Source of the DNA: Nipponacmea schrenckii
Taxonomy: Eukaryota > Mollusca > Gastropoda > Lottiidae
Length of the DNA: 64,000 nt
Direction of reading: 5' to 3'
NCBI GenBank assembly: GCA_030562195.1
Contig: JAUJPP010000006.1
Coordinates: forward strand, 5,022,001 to 5,086,000
Shown: positions 11,164-24,559 of the stretch, one piece after another
How the letters are laid out: each line of letters begins with the position of its first letter
How positions within the stretch are numbered: position 1 is the first letter of the stretch
Made by a program: the position numbers and the translations under genes
The notes under the pieces: generated by a model
What the model saw: the letters and a program-made list of their open reading frames with translations, nothing else
The model's database searches: none
Told to the model about the DNA's origin: nothing

Positions 11164-12237
11164 ACATATACCTAAGTTTGTGTTATTGACTCACGATTGT
11201 ACAGGAATTCAATTGAAATAGCTCATAATCTTCATATTTGACCGCCATTGCTACCTTCATGTCTTTGAGAAGATGTTGTACTAAATACTTGTCGTTAGAA
11301 TGATTTCGTAAATTACATGACAGACATTGTAAAGAATGCAATTAAACAAATATCTGAAAAAGTTTTCTCTTTTGTTAGTTCAAACAAGACACAATTCGTA
11401 TGCACTATATACTTCGTGTGAATAATTATCGTTAATTAAAGTCAATTAAAAGAAATTGGTTATTAGAGCTAAAAAAGATCACTAGCAATATTATTTGACT
11501 GACATATCACTCATAATTATGTAAAAATATCATAGTGATACTCTCCATAATGAAATGTAAACAATATGTGTTTAAGGGGCAGAATGCAAAATTTATATTA
11601 TCACAAACATTGTAAATAATACCAGAAATTTTGATTAGCATAAATGTTGTAAATTGTACCAGAAAATATTTCTAAAAAGTCTATTTATATTGATGTATCT
11701 ACTTAATCAAACTGAAATTAAAGATAGTACTAATTGCCGATTAAACAGTTTGTCCTTTTTAGGTGTTTGGCTTTGTTATGGCTTAATATAAGTTTTCCTG
11801 AACTTTTAATATTGTCTTGTAAAAACGTTCAGATGCGTTCAGGGAAATATTTTACTATATTTTGATGTTAAGGTTTCATGTAAAAAATTACATTTTGCAG
11901 TAACACCAGCTGACACTATTGAAGATTTGTTCACCAGCAGATCTCTAGCTAAACCTCATGATCTTTCCCTGATTAACGGTTTACAGCTAGGTCGACTGAC
12001 CTTTTCTGATCAAGGACTTTGAGTTCCACTACAATGAGAAAATTGTAGGGTGTTCCTAAACAGACGTATTTGGCTGCTGATCCCTCGCTTACCTTTGATT
12101 TGGTGATTCTTGATGTTAAACAACAATATGCTTTTCTTTGAAGAAGCATCCCTCCCCATAACTCGTTAGATATATGGCTGTTACTGGAAATTTAAATTGC
12201 TTCTCTTCAAGTATAGAAAGCCCCGCTTTCAGACCAT
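11164..12237. other. Non-coding AT-rich stretch
   Basis: I see nothing recognisable on either strand. Part of it may belong to the 5' intron of the minus-strand receptor gene. Confidence 0.55.
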
Positions 12238-12426
12238 TAGGAGTTTTACGTCCTACTCTTCTGCACCTTATGGGCTAATGCAGCAGCATTAGCCTACCCT
12301 TTTTGTGATTTACAACTGTCGAGGGATCTTTAACATTCACAGCCTGTAGCACACGGGGCCTCGGTTTATTGTCCCACCCGAACGACTAGACGCCTTTTCC
12401 TTGTCAGTCCCTCCGACCTTCAATTA
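12238..12426 (-). mobile_element. 5'-truncated SINE copy
   Basis: The plus strand shows the reverse complement of the SINE at 7872-8245 from its 3' end (GTTTTACGTCCTACTCTTC, TGCACCTTATGGGCTAATG) through GATCTTTAACATTCACAGCC and CACGGGGCCTCGGTTTATTG to TCAGTCCCTCCGACCT. There it stops abruptly before the tRNA-like head, as expected of incomplete reverse transcription. A small stretch of the body (about 12280-12300) is deleted or rearranged. Confidence 0.82.
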
Positions 12427-15281
12427 AAGTAAAAAGCCGATAGGTTTACAACGAAATAGAAAGGCCAGATTCGTTTTATTACACTACATAATTTACCTTG
12501 GAAATATAAATTCTAAAATCAATTCTGATTCTTTACCAAATTTAGATTAAAATGACCTTCCTAACTTTTTAAAATGCCAAAAAAATGAGTCAGAATTCAT
12601 GGCTATGAGCTGTGACCTCAAAAACGTTAATATGCTTAAAAAACACAACTTTAACATCGTAAAAATCGATATACTCAAGCTGAAAAACGAAGTAACTGAT
12701 TTATTCTCCTAGTTTGCTATTTGTCCAGAAATGTGTTAAGTAGCAGAACGCTTAGATTATGTTTGTTTCTGGAATTCCTCAAACAATATAAATCGAGTTA
12801 ACCATTCGGAATGAATGTAAGAAAGGTTACTTTTAAATACTGTATAACTTTATGCGATTTGTGATTCAATGACTATGATTTAAAAGTTTAGATGTTTATT
12901 ACTTATAAATGGCCAAACATAATACAATACATAGCATAAATAGTAACTAGGGCACTGATAGCATCGACAAACCAGAAGCATGTGATCGCAACAAAAGGTA
13001 CATAAAGAAATTATGGTTATTCTGCTTCTTTTGAGTTGATGAAGACGGGAACAATTGGAACGAAATATCTCTGAAGTTGAGACGAGCCCGAGAAACCTTA
13101 ATACTTTCTAGGTTACTGTCACAAATTCATTTTCAATCAACTATTTCCGACCCCCGTATTTTCTATACAATTTTTGTTTACCTAGCTTTAAATGGTCGTC
13201 TCAAATTTTTAAACGACTTTGCCATCTCTATTGATTTACAAAGCACCTCGAGGAATATTCAAACCGCTCAATGAAATGATGAGTTTTTCTAGCAGTTTGA
13301 TTGATGATTAGTTTCGTCTTTTCCATTCTTCTCTCAGACGCCGCATTTGAATTTGGGATAAAAAAAATTCAGAAAACGTAAACATTAAATGTCAAAACTT
13401 GATATGAAAGGAAATATGAAGTGTAATAACTGTGATTCTGTCTAACCTTTATATGTTTACTTGTCGTCCTAGAAAGCATGTAGGATTACCGTTATTAGTA
13501 AGCTGGAGATCCGTGTCTGTGGAAATACTGTTACTTTAGAGCAGTGGAGACACTTGAAACATCCATATCACACCAGAAAAGTTCTCAAGGATCGTACCCT
13601 TTGATTTTTGACAAAATCTCATAATTTACGCCCTTACCATATATAGCTGTTTTGTTAAAATGAATTTCAATCGCTGATAGTTTGTTTTCAGTTAATTCAA
13701 TACCAAATTCTATTGTAATAATATTAGATATTGGACAGTCCATGGATTAAAATTTCAGGTTTATTAGATTTCAAAGTGTGGTGGATGTGGTGTCACAATT
13801 CATTATAGTAATATTTTTGAACAGGGGTTAGTAGTAGAACTCATTCATTTCTTAGGAAAGTTAAAAGTTTCCAACCAGTTCCAAGAAACTGATTGTCCTG
13901 GTCATTTAGAGGTCAGTTAGAGCTACATAAATTTCACTGCAATTAACGATTTTAGGTCACTATTGAATTCTAGATGAAAATTACATGACCTCCAGTGGGG
14001 AAATAATGTTATCAGAACTGGAACGTTTTCAATTAAGATCATTTTGTTACCTCGAGGCTTTTTTTCATATATTATCATGATGCGGAAATCTACATCGATT
14101 CAACAACTCGGTCAAGAACTGGATTGGTATAAAATAAAGCTGTGTTCCTCGAGCTATTTATGAAGAAATATTTGATGATATAATGGGAAATTTTGGGAGA
14201 GAGTGCCTAATGGATCTTAGAGGACAAAAGAAGAAACAAGAATTCGAGTTTAAGGAATAAAGTACTGTATGATTCCGGAATTTATTTCAGAGAAATTTTG
14301 AAGAGGTTACCAATTTGAAGCCACGAAATATACTCAGTTAATACTCCATGTTCTGAAATAGACTGTGGAGCATTGGTTGCGTAAAAGCTAATTCAAAGAT
14401 TGATCAGTGAATTTTCAGATGACTCTGGTACATTAGATCTCAAAGGCCTGATATGCGTAACCGGAAGTGATCACAGACTGATTAAGGCTCTCGCTTGAGC
14501 AGATAGCAATTATTAATATGAGTATGACCAACACGAATGCGAAGCATAACAACTTCATTTCTCCTGTTGGCACAATAGGGGTTGGGTTACTAGACTTGAT
14601 GGCATGAATTTAGTGCTTGCATCTTGTTGATAATGGAATTAAAATTCCTACAACCGATTTAATATAGGTGTAAGGTATGGAGCATCTGCATGCTAATTCC
14701 TCTGTATATCTTCTGGAGAAATATTGCAAAACCAAGAGTCCTTGCAGCAGCATATTTAAGCTGGTACGAGAAAGTGACTGCCTTACTTTAAATCAACCAT
14801 ATTCTTTTCATTACATTCCAAATTCATGTCATATTTAAACCTTTTAGATAATATTCCTCTCGGCTTTAAGATTGATAAAACACATATCGATTTGTCATTT
14901 TGAGCAATACATCATTTTAATAATATACAAATGTACAAAAAACTAAGTGCAGTGAAAGGCAGTAATATTGTAATAAATTCCATTTATTGTCAAACGTGGC
15001 GGATGTATTTTATCAATTTTAGCAGATTATTGGAGGCTGTCAAAATGTTCCAGCACAAATAATCAAATTGCTTCTATCAAGTAAATACAGCAGACTATTC
15101 TTAAATTGGAAAATAAATAAGACAGAAAATTTAATATAAAAAAAAATTGATAAAGATATTAACAGACATGTGCTAAGTTATAACTTTTAAAAATAATAAT
15201 TAAATTTATTTTGATGGAATAAACATTCCGTTGACATGACTAAGATGAATTCCTCCAAGATAAGATGCTTTTCCTTGAATT
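12427..15281. other. Intergenic, nothing recognised
   Basis: No credible exon, RNA gene or mobile element was found. The 65-codon frame at 13077-13274 begins with TTG, has no flanking splice sites of note and resembles no family I know. Confidence 0.55.
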
Positions 15282-15333
15282 TTGTTACTTGATATTTATT
15301 TTGTTACTTGATATTTATTTCGTTACTTGATAT
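15282..15333 (+). repeat. 19-bp tandem repeat, 2.7 copies
   Basis: TTGTTACTTGATATTTATT is repeated perfectly at 15282-15300 and 15301-15319, followed by a partial third copy with one change. Confidence 0.93.
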
Positions 15334-15527
15334 AAACTAACTACAGATTTGTAAATGAGACACAGATTTCAAAATTAGTTTAAATGGACAGCTAACATAG
15401 GTTTAACATTAAATTAATCGATGTTGTAATCCTTTTTATATATCAATTCCAGATCCTATATTAGCAGTCAAGGTTGCCAACTATTCCAAAGGTAGTTGCC
15501 ACATGTATTCGATCCAAACATTGGATT

Positions 15528-16285
15528 GCCCTGCATGTTTTGTTATTATTCTATTAATCTAAGGAAATAATTTCGATCCAACATGAAATGAAAATAAATA
15601 AAGTTTTATATCATACTCTTCTGCACCAAATGGGCTAATGCTGGGTTCTATGAGGGAAATTTTGCCTGGACAGCGTTTCAATTTATCGCAGGATCTTTAA
15701 CGTTGAACGTAGAGTTTATTGTCCTTTTGATTTAACGCTTTTCCAATGTCAGCCCCCTCCGACCTGAATCACTAACAGGTGATAATCGGGGTGAAAAATC
15801 CGAAAGTGCATCACCTTTGCCAACATTGAACCCTGGACCCTCTAGTAAGCGCACAATTAACTAATTGAGTCAGCTCCTCGTATTTGATCCAAGTAACATT
15901 GCTTACTGATTAGCATATTCAATGGGGAAGGTTTTTACTTTGATCCAAACAAATTCTACTCAGTATTAATTCTTTATAAAGCCACAAATATTTAAGGTTA
16001 TTTAAGTATTATGACAATTTGTATGTAAAGCATTACCATTCTTCATAGTTAACCATGCAAAAATACTTCTTGACACGCACAATATGGAATTGCAAATCTT
16101 GAGAAATGTTTGTAATAAAATACATATTAGCAATTCAATTGGGGATAATGAGTGAAAATGTATCCGTTATACTGTCTATCTATACAAAAGATATTGCTAG
16201 TCGTAATACATTTGAATGTTAAGATCCCATTGTGTTGGCCTGCATGTTGTTTTGTTATTATTCTATTAATCTAAGGTAATAATTT
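15528..16285 (+). repeat. Pair of 46-49-bp direct repeats 0.7 kb apart
   Basis: CCTGCATG followed by TTTTGTTATTATTCTATT and AATCTAAGG.AATAATTT appears at 15528-15573 and again at 16237-16285, with a 3-base insertion and one substitution. The two SINE-related insertions nearby suggest a dispersed element or a small segmental duplication. Confidence 0.85.
15585..15880 (-). mobile_element. Nearly full-length, diverged SINE copy
   Basis: The reverse complement of the SINE can be followed from its tail (AAGTTTTATATCATACTC, TTCTGCACCAAATGGGC) through the body (GGATCTTTAACGTTGAACG, GTCAGCCCCCTCCGACC, TGAATCACTAACAGGTG). It continues to the tRNA-like head, where the B box survives as CATTGAACCCTGGACC and the A box as ACTAATTGAGTCAGCTCC. 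The segment with the CCTCGGTTTATTG block is shortened. GATCCAA on both sides may be the remains of a target duplication. Confidence 0.82.
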
Positions 16286-16484
16286 GCCACATCTAGACAA
16301 ACAATTTGGAATTCTATTTTCATAACCCAGTCACAATTCTCTTTACCGCGATTGGAACCAAAAAAGCTATTGTCAGCTTGATTAAATGTCTGAGACATAG
16401 TGATTTTAAAAGTAAGCTTATTTCCATATTCAGAAGCATAAACGTATCTTAGCCTACAGTATCACCATTAAAAATGGAATGAAT

Positions 16485-16661
16485 GACTGGGCCAATTAAG
16501 ATGGGCAACAATGACAATTGTGTCATGACAGCGGCATTAGCCTACTCCCCAAACCTTTAACACTCGTAGGGTGAAATGTGGTCGAAGTATATGAATCTCG
16601 ACCTTTATCTGGACTTTGGGTTAGCTAGCAACCATCTAACTCACTAGGCCACCTCGGCTCC
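16485..16661 (-). mobile_element. Internally deleted SINE copy with intact head
   Basis: The plus strand carries ACTGGGCCAATTAAGATGGG, GACAGCGGCATTAGCCTAC and CCTTTAACACTCG. It then jumps to the head, ATGAATCTCGACCTTTATC, CTGGACTTTGGGTTAGC, CATCTAACTCACTAGGCCAC. The body between the two parts is missing. The head matches the young copy closely. Confidence 0.8.
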
Positions 16662-17849
16662 ATCAGCATCAGAACAATAAGAAGCAAAAGGTCATTGTAA
16701 TCTTGCTACGATCAAACTTGAGTAACTAATACTCGCTTAAGGTGAAATCTTTATTAATTTTGCCTTCGATCACTTAAGAACTCAAACTTCCTTTGCATCC
16801 ATGTGTAAGTAAGTGGTTCACTTAAATTTTTTAAGAATATAACTATCACGTGACATTTAGTCTTCCATGTAAATTAGACGGGTGAAAGTTAAGCGGTTAA
16901 GTAGTGGGCGAAGCGAATATTTAAGCAATAAATTATTGATTATAATATTAACAACAACTTTGTGGTTCACCAATTTATAAACAAAGTATTTTTTTCGCTG
17001 TTTAGCAACATAGGTATGAATTATTTTCATCCATACATCATTTAACGATCAAGTTTCCGTCAAGTCGAAGAATGTAAACCAATCTTGGATAAGTAAGCTG
17101 TACAAATATTGTTTTTCTAATATATCAACTCAATGGACTTGGTTATTTATTATCTAGAATTACACAGAACAGGGAGATATCAAAATATGCTAATGAAAAT
17201 TATAGTGGCAGTATCTTTAAATCATTAGTTGGGCTATATAATTTTCAAAGGGGGGGGGGGATTCATAAACACAACTAAGAACTCAGCCAAAGCCTGTACC
17301 GCCTGAGTTTCTGTGGGCATAGGTCAAGTTTCAGAGCTTATTTTATAATATTTTATCATAGCCATAATGAAGAGTTGGATAAATGATACAAAATTTCCCT
17401 TCGCCCTTGTTCTTGCGTAATGTCTTCGGTAATATTAGTTGTAAATATATTAGTTTAGATAAATTTGACGTATAGGCAATTTTGATGCTCTTGGGAAATT
17501 GCAGTTTTCATTCAGGAAATTGTTATTGTAAGAAGAATATTTGTTGAAGTTTGGTTATTGTCAAGACCCTAATATGAAATTTAATTTTCACTGTTGAGTT
17601 ATCATTTTTCTTGATTATTTGTCTCGCTTTTTCTATAAAACAGTTTGAGACCAATTGTGTTCAATTTTTCCAAGCATATGCGACGTGGTCATGTCATTAA
17701 TCCGCTAAAATCCCCAAATTATTTTTTTCTTTTTTACGTCCCAAAATCCGAGAACACCAACCCACACATAATATAGTTTATGTTACATTCAAAACGTTAA
17801 TGGAAGTTGCAGTTTTATTTCTATTTTTTGATCCTTAAATCCTATTGTG
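16662..17849. other. Intergenic, G11 run
   Basis: Nothing is recognisable apart from an eleven-base G run at 17250-17260. Confidence 0.55.
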
Positions 17850-19060
17850 TATGGCATCAGGTTGGTGATATTGAAGTTATCAGTTGCACTTATATCTCGT
17901 CCGGTTCGGATCCAGAACAACATAATAATTATTAGGTTGTAGTAATGCAGATGCACTCATAACTGAAAAAGCTGATTTCTTGTTTTTATATATCTAAAAA
18001 TTTACTGAATCGTCAGTTCCACATTATGACTCATTTACGTACGTAGGATTTGTATGTTTACGACAAACACAGCTTCGAAATCATCCTTACCGCAATTTTT
18101 TTTACCATGAAGATTTCAAACTATGTCAATGGTGGAATTTCTTCTCACATACGCTAATGTAACAAATATGAAAATAGCGTGTCTACATAATATCTATAGA
18201 ACACTTCAAAGAAGATTGTTATAATAGATAAATGTCTTGTGTGAGTGACCTCATCTGTTAAAAAAGAGACTACGTGCTCTTCGTAAAATCTTCAAAATAG
18301 ATTATTGCTCTTCCCTTTTGGATTGATAACATATAAAGATTCATAGCAAATTTGTAAAACGTATATTTTTTTTTATCACCTTCGAAGGTGCACCAACTTT
18401 TGGCATATAACGATTTTAACGTTCATAGCAAATTTGTAAAACGCAATTTTTTTTTATCACCACCTTCGAAGGTGCACGAACCAACTTAATATTGGCTTCG
18501 TTACAGTTATAAAGTAAATACGTGATTGAAAATTTCAACTCTCTAGAAAGCAGTAAAAGTTTTTTTCTACTTAAATAAAACTTAGATAATTCCCCGAAGC
18601 TGTAAAAAATATTAAGTTATCTTTGACAATGAGCTTCAGAAAAATACAAAAATTGCTGCAGTTTCTGTAATCTGTTTCTAAAATCCTATTGTTTACGGCT
18701 TTATGGCGCAACATAATGTAGATATTATAGTAATGGGCTCAGCAGTTGCACTCTTATGGTATCCTATTAATTTGAACAAAACATATTGTAGACAACATTT
18801 CATTTAATATGCAATTGCATTCTTATCTCGTCCAATTGGTTTTGGATTTCAGAAACATAATGTTAATGATATTGTAAAAAAATACAGTTACATCTCCTCA
18901 TAATGGTTTTGAGTTAAGAACAACATAATGTATAATGATATTGCAATACTGCAGTAATATTCTTATCTCCTCTTATTGTCTTAATGCTTTTTGATTTATG
19001 AGCACCATAATGTTCGTGATATTGTAATAATGCAGTTGCACTCTTATCTCGTCGGAAAGT
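17850..19060 (+). repeat. Degenerate repeats with CAGTTGCACTCTTATCTCGTC motif
   Basis: At least six loosely related blocks recur. Each carries an ACATAATG-type stretch, then GATATTGTAATAATGCAG, then GTTGCACTCTTATCTCGTC or a variant (around 17870, 17945, 18740, 18825, 18890, 18955 and 19035). From 18700 to 19060 they sit about 70-85 bp apart, which suggests an old decayed tandem array. The first two copies are separated from the rest by unrelated sequence. Nothing suggests coding. Confidence 0.55.
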
Positions 19061-19800
19061 CGATATTATTAAAATATGCAATTTTCGTCACCCCTTGTTC
19101 TACTGTTTAATGTAATCCATTGTGGAACAGGAGGTTTAATGTTATGGTGAGATGTTTCTGTAAGTTTTATTTGAGGTTTTGGTTTTAATTTTTTTTTTTT
19201 TTTTCAACTCCACATTATGTTAATAATCCTTTAGCGACATTTAAGGGTATATATATCACATTAAATAACAGAACCAAATTGTATGGTATACTACTTGTTA
19301 GTTTTATTATACACTACTTTTCACCAATTTACATTGTCGTCATCAGGTGGAATGATGAAATATAATACAAGACTGTATGTATGTCATTCACGGCCATTGG
19401 ATTTGCATGTAGTAGTAGTTTAGTAGTATTTTATTAACGTGTTAACATTTACAAAATAAATAACATTGCTGCCCAGCCAAATTGGCTTACGAGACACGAC
19501 ATTCACAAATATGAAATACGCTCAAAAAGAAGAATTCTTAAAACTGAAAATTCATAAATGAATTAAAACAATTTTAAAATAAGTTAAAATATGATATGTT
19601 AAACCAATTTAAATATAAACTATATATCATTATTTACACAGTGTATATAAAATATTTTCGTTTCATCAAAATTTCAACGCAGGTCCTTGCTACTTTTCCA
19701 TCGTGTGAGTGATTTCATACATTAAAAAATCTTGACAGAGTCTACGTGTTCTTTGTAAAATCTTCAGAATGGATTATTGTTCTTTCCTTTTAGGTTTATT
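18236..19800 (+). repeat. Pair of about 95-bp direct repeats 1.46 kb apart
   Basis: The segment starting GTGTGAGTGACCTCATC at 18240, with CTACGTGCTCTTCGTAAAAT and ATTATTGCTCTTCCCTTTT, recurs at 19705-19795 as GTGTGAGTGATTTCATAC, CTACGTGTTCTTTGTAAAAT and ATTATTGTTCTTTCCTTTT. They flank most of the degenerate repeat block, so they may be ends or copies of one old element. Confidence 0.72.
18341..18480 (+). repeat. Tandem duplication carrying a perfect 14-bp palindrome
   Basis: TCATAGCAAATTTGTAAAAC, a T run, ATCACC and the palindrome CACCTTCGAAGGTG occur twice, at 18341-18397 and 18423-18480. The palindromes are at 18377-18390 and 18461-18474 and are identical although their flanks differ slightly. 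Confidence 0.9.
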
Positions 19801-22232
19801 ACTTTTGGCTCTCAAAGATTAAAACGTTGAGTATAAAAGTGATTCAGTGAACATACTTGAATAACTGTTTCACTGGAACCTTTTAATAATGTTTCAAACA
19901 CCTACTCGGTTTTAATTGGAAAAAGTCAAAAATATTAAAAGAACCTGATGACTACAGATCAAAAATATGTATTTATAATCCATGCATTACGTGATTCAAA
20001 TGTTCATCCGACGATTGTTAATATGATTCTTTTTCTGTTCCAACAAGGACGAATGTATATTAACGCCTGTGGACAATAGGAATCCAGTTATTGAGGATTA
20101 AGTACTAAGACAATCGTGACTACATCCGTTAAGTTTATAAAATTGGTCTCCCCACCATTGGACAGCGAAATACAGTATTTTAAACATTTAACAATAGGAA
20201 ATGATCATATCCTCAGAAATATTTCGGACTGTCGTGAAGAAACATATATCGATTATTCAAGTGAAATTGGGAATTTAATTTTAATAGTTCTCATGAACTT
20301 ACTGATATTTACCTTTATAGATACAAGTAATTTCGAATCAAACTACTCTTGAGTTCAGAATGTGCAGACTGATTAGACCAATTATCAACAATTAACATAA
20401 CAAGTCATTGATAATCAGGTTAACCTTCAATCAATTTGAGAAAACTAATCTGCGATAGAAATTAACCGTCATTTCAGTTTCTCTACGTTACTGGTAATCA
20501 TTTGTAATTACTTTGTATTCGACACTAGGGTTACAACAGGCTAGGTGAGAGTTGTCGCTCGTAAGCAAGGCCTGTAGTGCTGAAGCTCCTGGCGACGATG
20601 GGGTCTGAGGGATGCTGGATACTAACAAAACAAGTGGATTTCAGGTTGCCCAAGGTGAATTCTCAGCACCCCAAATCTCACAGCGCTAGAAGGATAGGGG
20701 GCATGGTCAAATGGTCCAACCTCTACGCCACTAAAGACATGTTTTTTTTTTGTTTAACTTGATGTTTTATATCGATTTTAATGTGTATTTGAAAATCCTT
20801 GACGAAAGGTAGTAATTATACGGTACTAATTATAACTTCACACTTCATTTTGACTACCCATTCAGATAAAGCTAATTTTCAACAGGTCCCACTAAAAAAT
20901 TGTTTCAAAAAGAGAAGACTAATACCACTATGTCAAGATCAAATTTCAGAACAGAGTAGAGTAAAATATTTGTACACCGCCTTCTAATGTGCCCTAAAAA
21001 CAATCGATACAAAATAAGAAATAAGTACGTTAAAGGCCTGACCAGTCGTAGACTTTCAGACGATTTGATGCTCTTAATATAATATCTAGAATAATATAGA
21101 AATTACTGATGGAATCATATGATCTAATAATATATATATAATGTATTGGAATATAACACAGTATAGATCCCAGAGGCGAAATACATCCAGACGCAAGTAG
21201 GTAGGTAATCTTTCACCTATATTGCGGAAATGTGTTCTCCAGTAAGAGATAAGATCTTGCTAGAAGCTACACCTTTAGCATATTCCAAGGATGTGACTTA
21301 TTGTACGTTTACTAGTTATCTTTTTCTACATACTTTTGACACAATGATAATAGTGGACAACCTTTCACCAGAATCAGAAACATTGTTAGGTAGTATTATA
21401 TAGAGATCAATAATTGTATGTTTTTTTTTAAATGTTCATTTCCTATCCTTTAACGTCATTATCATCCGAGGTTGTCGTTACTTTTTTATGTGGAACTGAT
21501 AAAATCTACAACATTCTACAACAAACAAATATCGTTTTTATTAGATCTTTCTGGGATTGTGTGGTACAACAACCATTAATCTAGACATTGATCAAGTTCC
21601 CATTTTCTGTTATAATACCAGATCAGATGCCTATTCGAAAAAAAATGACTATAAGAAGGCAGATATAAACATTCAAACACTGCTTCAGTTATATAGTTAT
21701 TCTTTGTACCCGCCTTGCTATTTTTTTCATCGCAAAAGAATATTTTGCCTGTCTTCATAGGGTGTTAAAGTAAAGTCATAAAGACCAGTACTTGCTTATC
21801 GTTGCACTCTAAATGGTGGTATTGAACACCAATGCACTAAAAATATAATTTATTTGGATTGATCTATTAAATATTATGTGGCAAACAGATTGCACTTTCA
21901 GAGATGAGTATATACAAGCATTCCGAGATATAACAAGTATAGATAATGCCTGCAGTCAAACTGGTTAACAGATTACTATCTGGTTATGCCAAATATTTAG
22001 ATAAGGTTAAAGATAAGCCAATTACAACAGAAAAATGAAAGCTGAAAAAATAAGTATGTTAAGTAACTGCACATCTTTTTCAGTAACCTGACACATCTCA
22101 TTTAATCTCAGTAGATTTAGAACAAAAACATTGGAAACCGTTCCAACAAAAAGAAGCTTTTCTATCATTTGTTGTAGGTGTGTTTTTTAGCATCACCTAT
22201 ATCCAGATAGGTAATAATTTGTGAAAGTATTG
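19061..22232. other. Intergenic, nothing firmly recognised
   Basis: The stretch holds a T16 run (19189-19204) and a less AT-rich patch at 20540-20720 (GGCCTGTAGTGCTGAAGC, CCTGGCGACGATGGGG) that may be a mobile-element relic but matches no family I know. Short open frames here begin with non-ATG codons or lack any coding signature. Confidence 0.5.
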
Positions 22233-22430
22233 AAATAAATGAAATCTAATCGTGTTTTACGTCCTAGTTTTCTATACCTTATTAAGCTAATAAAGACGGA
22301 TAAGGTCATGCCGTTTGTCATTACAGAAATAGTTTCCTGCACAGCCTGTAGCACACAAGGCTTTGGTATTTTTCTCTACAAACGATTTGATGCATTTTCT
22401 GAAATACAGCTAATCGGGATTTTCTCTAAA
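22233..22430 (-). mobile_element. Old SINE copy
   Basis: The order of blocks follows the reverse SINE: GTTTTACGTCCTAGTTTTC, TATACCTTATTAAGCTAAT, AAAGACGGATAAGG, CTGCACAGCCTGTAGCAC, ACAAGGCTTTGGTATTTTT, ACGATTTGATGCATTTTCTG. The substitution level is high. An 82-codon open frame (22239-22487) runs through it and is not a gene. Confidence 0.65.
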
Positions 22431-24559
22431 CATCATGGACGCGGCTACCTGAAGGATATTACCCAAAAACTTAGAAATAACCATTAGTATGGGCAATATG
22501 ACGCCAACACTCCCAGAGTGCTATTTTCTAAGCATTGAGCACGAAGTGCTCAGGGTAAAATTCCACTGTCAGTGCAGTTATGAATATAAAGCTACATAAT
22601 ACAAGAAAAATTTCTCACCTTATATAACAGAAAGTAACCAATGTACATATTTGTAGGATAAGAAATAGCATAAATAATAGTTTAGCGATGAAACGATTAC
22701 ATCTTTTTGTATTTTTATTCCATCCTCTTTTGATTAAACTCGAGTTTGTTTTTCTAGTAATTTAAGATGTTTTGTTGTGCAGTATGAATGCAGTAGTCCA
22801 TTTACACATCTGTTACAAAACTGGATAAAAATACTACCACATAATACTTTTCTCGATTTTAACACGTTTCTTAATTTGATTTTCAAGAAACAAGAGCTTC
22901 TTTAGAAAATAAAATACGTTTTACAGATTTCAGATTTTTTGTATGTTTTCTCACAATTGACAAATTCTTCGCAAAAATTCAAAATCTTAAGTAATCCACT
23001 TGGAAAAACTACAACGGTTCTTTACATTGTTGTGTGTGACATAAATCCAATTTCTGTTGTCATTTTCTAATTCTCATTGTCACAGCCAGTCACACGTATA
23101 GCATCAACTAATGATTTATTCTAGTGAGTTTCTCGGAATTTCCCTGAAAGATAAACACAGAATTTATAATAATTGTAAATAATGACGTGAAATGTAAACC
23201 ACTTCACTAATCTTAATCGATAATCGAAAACCCTCGGACCAAAAACAAACACAGACTACATGTAAATAAACTTCCATTTACAATACCGCAAGATCATTAC
23301 TGCAACTTAATTCAGTGAGGAAATCGATAGATGAAAATTCTATGATGAGATGTTCCAAACAGTTCTTGAATACAATCCGGTCTGTTAAATGTTCAGAAAC
23401 TTCAGAGCCAATTGAAAATTATATGAATCCATGGATAAAACGAGGTTATTCTTGGTAAAATCAGTATAATATTCTTTTACGTAACCCGAAAATTTATCCC
23501 TTCTTTCCAACGAATCACGAACTTGTATATAATATTTCTTTACTACTTTGCCACGGATTAACATTAACCAAAGATTCAAATTCATTTTGATTATGATTCA
23601 GTTTTTCTTCTCACATCTTAACAGATGGATTCGGCAACCAAGTTGTAATTGTAATTTGCGTACATGACCAACTGATCTTAGGGGTCCAAATGGTGTTTGA
23701 ATCAAATGTTACCATGCAAAGGAAAGTCATTGGTAAAGTACTAGTGCCAATGCTTTTAAGCACCTGCTAAAATTTTGAGAACACCAGTATGATAGGCCTA
23801 TTATTTCACATTGTTGACACCTACAGCCTGTTAATGTGATGAAAATATGTGAAAACCTGGCAATGACTGGTATTTACCATTACACATTGCCCAAATGCTT
23901 CAACGGAAGTTTCTCTTATGGAAAAAAACTGATACATCTAATTCAGAATTAAATATTTTAGTCACGTGACATGAAATGTTGCGTCAAGCTATAGCTGGCT
24001 TCCATACGTTGTGAAACTATTCAACATGGATTTGTGTTGCAGGATTCGATGGCAAATTACAGCTGGGTTGCCTAATCGTTAAAGGTCAAACCCAGATGTA
24101 TTATAGCATATTGAAGCACCGTCGATGTTCTTCTGGCAGAAAGAATGCATTACGTTGATTTTTCATACATTTGCCCTCTGACAACCAATTTGGAAACAGA
24201 TTTTTATCCACATCGACAGATTTTTATCAACATCGACCTGTTTCCTATTATTAATTAGTTTGTCCATAACACATCTGTATCTTTTATTTTTTGCGGTGCT
24301 ATAATAGCACAGAAGTTGTTGATAATATTAGCCTGTCATTTTAACACTACATTAATCAAACTAAGTGACACATTTCCTTGAAATCTCGAGAAAAAATCCT
24401 TGGTAATTTCCCGCCAATTACTGAATCAATAAAACCTTGTTATAGAGCCTATATTAATGTCATTAGCCGTCCGTCTAGTCCAGATCACATTTAGGAATAG
24501 TACTATAAATGATGGGTATCAGTTGAAGCATAAAATGACATTTGTTAGTCGGATTAATA
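22431..24559. other. Intergenic, nothing recognised
   Basis: There is no credible exon, RNA gene or mobile element on either strand. Confidence 0.5.
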
